Shown here in pieces: positions 7,320-9,034 of a stretch of 9,034 bases of DNA. Under the pieces are notes generated by a model that worked only from the letters and a program-made list of their open reading frames with translations, did not search any database and was not told the origin of the DNA. Source of the stretch: JANOYJ01 sp031373225 (GTDB lineage: Bacteria > Pseudomonadota > Alphaproteobacteria > Rhizobiales > Rhizobiaceae); NCBI GenBank assembly GCA_031373225.1, contig JANMMM010000205.1, forward strand, positions 1-9,034, given 5' to 3'. How positions within the stretch are numbered: position 1 is the first letter of the stretch; the number at the start of each line of letters is the position of its first letter. The position numbers and the translations under genes were made by a program.

Positions 7320-7703
7320 ATGCGCAAACTGACCGGTATTTCAGCCATGGCGGCGATGATTGCGCTGTCCGGATGCCAGACAATTGACTTTGGCGGCCCT
7401 GTCGCCGTCGCCCCGCCGCCGGTTGGCGCGGCCGAGGGACAGTGGGTCGGCACGGATGGTGTCGCGGTGTCGACATTTTCGAACGGCTCATTCTCATCAA
7501 ATGCTACTGACACCGGATCAAAGCTTGCCGTTGGCAATTATCAGTACACTGACCCGCGCTCCGTCGCGATCACCTTCAAATCCCTGCTGCGCGGCACCAC
7601 CGTCAACGCAAACTGCGCCGTCGTGACTTCGTCGCAGATGAACTGCACCTCCTCCAGCGGCGCGCAGTTCTCGCTCATCCGCCGCGCCGCCGCGCCCGTC
7701 TGA
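7320..7703 (+). CDS. omp10: Omp10-like outer-membrane lipoprotein
   Basis: A small lipoprotein of the Omp10 type known from Brucella and rhizobia, where it sits in the outer membrane; its biochemical role is not established. With ATG 7320 the product has 127 residues, close to Brucella Omp10. Residues 1-18 form a lipoprotein signal peptide ending in the lipobox LSGC, so Cys19 would be acylated and become the mature N-terminus. A proline-rich linker (27-35) leads to the conserved domain: GQWVGTDGVA, TDTGSKLAVGNYQY, RGTTVNANC, QMNCTSSSGAQFSLIRR. Cys99 and Cys109 could form a disulphide. An in-frame ATG at 7299 would add seven charged residues before the signal peptide and has no spaced ribosome site, so 7320 is preferred. 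It lies 66 bases upstream of hemH on the same strand. Confidence 0.8.
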   Translation: MRKLTGISAMAAMIALSGCQTIDFGGPVAVAPPPVGAAEGQWVGTDGVAVSTFSNGSFSSNATDTGSKLAVGNYQYTDPRSVAITFKSLLRGTTVNANCAVVTSSQMNCTSSSGAQFSLIRRAAAPV

Positions 7704-7718
7704 GGCTGTTTGGCCGCA

Positions 7719-7746
7719 TTGAAACTCGCCGCCATGCTGCTATCTC
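7719..7746 (+). promoter_or_regulatory. Candidate hemH promoter
   Basis: TTGAAA at 7719-7724 and TATCTC at 7741-7746 are separated by 16 bases. The extended reading CTATCT (7740-7745) is one base from the alphaproteobacterial -10 CTATAT. It would give hemH a short leader of about 17 bases, just enough for the ribosome site. No Irr or Fur box was recognised by eye. Confidence 0.38.
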
Positions 7747-7758
7747 TGCGCGCCTGAC

Positions 7759-7763
7759 AGGAG
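7759..7763 (+). promoter_or_regulatory. hemH ribosome binding site
   Basis: AGGAG lies six bases before the ATG at 7770 and is among the strongest Shine-Dalgarno matches in the window. It favours 7770 over the in-frame ATG six bases later. Confidence 0.75.
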
Positions 7764-7769
7764 CGCTTC

Positions 7770-8819
7770 ATGCTGATGATTTCCGACGCCAAGAAAACCG
7801 GCCCGCTGCCGGACGGCCACCCAAAGGTCAATGGCGGCAAGGTCGGCGTTCTCCTCGTCAATCTCGGAACGCCGGACGGCACGGATTATTCCTCCATGCG
7901 CCGCTACCTCGCCGAGTTCCTCTCCGACCGGCGCGTCATTGAAACGCCACGCTGGCTTTGGATGCCGCTGCTGCATGGCGTGATCCTCACCACGCGCCCA
8001 AGAAAATCCGGCAGGGCCTATCAGAGCATCTGGAACAAGGAAAAGAACGAGTCGCCGCTTCGCACCTTCACCCGCGCCCAGGGTGATGCGCTTGCGGCGC
8101 GTATGGCGAATGAACCGTCGGTGATCGTCGATTGGGCGATGCGCTACGGCAATCCTTCCATCGAAAGCGTCATCGGCAAGCTGCGCGAACAGGGATGCGA
8201 CCGCATTCTCGTCTTCCCGCTCTACCCGCAATACAGCGCCACCACGACCGCCACCGTTAACGACCATGTCTTCCGCGCCCTGATGAAACTGCGCGTCATG
8301 CCCGCGCTGCGCACCGTGCCGCCTTTTCATGACGAGCCTGTCTATATCGAAGCGCTCGCCGCCTCGGTCCAAAAGCATCTGGCAACCCTCGCCTTCAAGC
8401 CGGAAATCATCATCGCCTCCTTTCACGGCATCCCGAAAACCTACTTCGAACGCGGCGACATGTATCATTGTCACTGCCTGAAAACCGCCCGCCTGCTGCG
8501 CGAGCGGCTTGGCCTCGGCAAAGACGAGCTGATCGCCACATTCCAGTCCCGCTTCGGCCCGCGGGAATGGCTGCAGCCCTATACGGACAAGACCATTGAA
8601 AAACTGGCGAAGGACGGCGTCAGATCCATTGCCGTCATCAACCCGGGTTTCGTGTCCGACTGCCTCGAGACGCTGGAAGAAATCGCAGTGGAAGCCGCGG
8701 AGACATTCCACCATGCGGGTGGCCAAAACTTCGCCCACGTCCCCTGCCTCAATGCCAGCGACGAGGGAATGCAGGTGATTGAGCACATGGTCCGCCGCGA
8801 GCTTTCCGGCTGGCTGTAG
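7770..8819 (+). CDS. hemH: Ferrochelatase (protohaem ferro-lyase)
   Basis: Inserts ferrous iron into protoporphyrin IX, the last step of protohaem synthesis; bacterial forms are cytoplasmic or membrane-associated. The 349 residues span the full family: VGVLLVNLGTPDG at the start of the fold, the VFPLYPQYSATTTA porphyrin-pocket segment, catalytic His219 in ASFHGIPKTYF, and acidic Glu300 in NPGFVSDCLETLEE, the counterpart of the active-site glutamate. Cysteines occur at 143, 234, 236, 298 and 326; some bacterial ferrochelatases, including an alphaproteobacterial one, bind a [2Fe-2S] cluster through internal cysteines, but the sequence alone does not settle that here. There is no C-terminal membrane anchor. 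The ATG at 7770 is supported by AGGAG six bases ahead. It follows omp10, and its product could supply the haem needed by the DUF3445 protein upstream. Confidence 0.97.
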   Translation: MLMISDAKKTGPLPDGHPKVNGGKVGVLLVNLGTPDGTDYSSMRRYLAEFLSDRRVIETPRWLWMPLLHGVILTTRPRKSGRAYQSIWNKEKNESPLRTFTRAQGDALAARMANEPSVIVDWAMRYGNPSIESVIGKLREQGCDRILVFPLYPQYSATTTATVNDHVFRALMKLRVMPALRTVPPFHDEPVYIEALAASVQKHLATLAFKPEIIIASFHGIPKTYFERGDMYHCHCLKTARLLRERLGLGKDELIATFQSRFGPREWLQPYTDKTIEKLAKDGVRSIAVINPGFVSDCLETLEEIAVEAAETFHHAGGQNFAHVPCLNASDEGMQVIEHMVRRELSGWL

Positions 8820-8845
8820 CTTTGCGGCGGAGAAATTATTCGATT

Positions 8846-8872
8846 GCGAATGAATGTTGTTCAACAATTCGC
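8846..8872 (+). promoter_or_regulatory. Imperfect palindrome upstream of the second toxin gene
   Basis: GCGAAT (8846-8851) pairs with ATTCGC (8867-8872) and TGTTG (8855-8859) with CAACA (8862-8866), leaving a TT loop and a three-base GAA bulge. The 11 paired positions sit where the -35 region of the toxin promoter would be. There is no T-run behind it, so an operator for an antitoxin beyond the window is more likely than a hemH terminator. Confidence 0.45.
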
Positions 8873-8877
8873 TGTAT

Positions 8878-8883
8878 GATAAT
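8878..8883 (+). promoter_or_regulatory. -10-like box directly ahead of the RelE-type toxin
   Basis: GATAAT matches TATAAT at five of six positions and ends seven bases before the ATG at 8891. Transcription would start at or next to the A of that ATG, giving a leaderless message. No clear -35 box is seen; the palindrome at 8846-8872 occupies that position. Confidence 0.4.
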
Positions 8884-8890
8884 ATTTGAT

Positions 8891-9034
8891 ATGAAGGAGA
8901 TCGTCTACAGCAAGTCCGCGTTAAAGGCGCTGTCTCGAATTCCGGTGAATCTGGCCAAGCGCATCCGTTCCAAAATCGAGCACTATGCGGCTGATCCGGC
9001 GTCGCAGGTCGCAAACATTGTCAAATTGCAAGGC
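8891..9034 (+). CDS. RelE/ParE-superfamily toxin, 3' end cut by window edge
   Basis: Forty-eight codons are visible and the frame stays open to the last base. The N-terminus MKEIVYSKSALKALSRIP followed by LAKRIRSKIEHYAADP and a VKLQG block is the strand-helix-helix beginning of RelE-type toxins, in which a C-terminal beta sheet with the catalytic residues follows. The strands after KLQG are outside the window, so activity cannot be judged. Since hemH lies immediately upstream, the partner antitoxin must be downstream, making this a toxin-first locus, often paired with a helix-turn-helix antitoxin in this family. An in-frame ATG at 8876 would add five residues, but it overlaps the -10-like box. 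No ribosome site precedes either start; instead AAGGAG lies inside the gene at 8894-8899. Family call is fairly confident, start less so. Confidence 0.75.
   Translation, partial: MKEIVYSKSALKALSRIPVNLAKRIRSKIEHYAADPASQVANIVKLQG

Noticed and set aside
7740..9014. Long minus-strand open frame (about 424 codons) opposite hemH
   Set aside because: It mirrors the codon pattern of the clear ferrochelatase gene, resembles no family I know, and arises readily opposite GC-rich genes.

Overview
The window looks like chromosomal DNA of an alphaproteobacterium, most likely in the order Hyphomicrobiales (rhizobia/Brucella group). The basis is the Omp10-type outer-membrane lipoprotein placed directly before ferrochelatase, a rhizobial/Blastochloris-type homospermidine synthase, high GC content and candidate promoters of alphaproteobacterial type. 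Genus cannot be told from this sequence.

Layout: (1) 1-985, minus strand: the N-terminal two thirds of a sigma-54-activating response regulator (receiver plus AAA+ domain), cut by the left edge. (2) 986-1139: a divergent intergenic region. (3) 1140-4225, plus strand: pepF (M3 oligoendopeptidase) and pabB (aminodeoxychorismate synthase component I), joined by a 4-base TTGA stop/start overlap. (4) 4220-4837: a compact ParD/ParE toxin-antitoxin module. Its probable promoter/operator is a perfect 10-bp inverted repeat that brackets a consensus TTGACA and contains the pabB stop codon. (5) 4834-5703: a DUF3445/HODM-alpha-like haem protein gene whose TTG start overlaps the toxin stop codon. (6) 5790-7235: hss, homospermidine synthase, also with a TTG start. 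(7) 7320-8819: omp10-like lipoprotein gene, then hemH (ferrochelatase). (8) 8846-9034: a palindrome, a -10-like box and the first 48 codons of a RelE-type toxin, cut by the right edge.

The window is mostly housekeeping metabolism (folate branch, polyamine, haem, peptide turnover) with two unrelated toxin-antitoxin loci set into it. No gap longer than 155 bases lacks a gene. No RNA genes, insertion sequences or CRISPR arrays were seen. I found no clearly undescribed system. The most unusual points are the toxin-antitoxin module translationally linked to an N-demethylase-family gene, its operator built into the pabB stop codon, and a probably leaderless toxin-first locus at the right edge.
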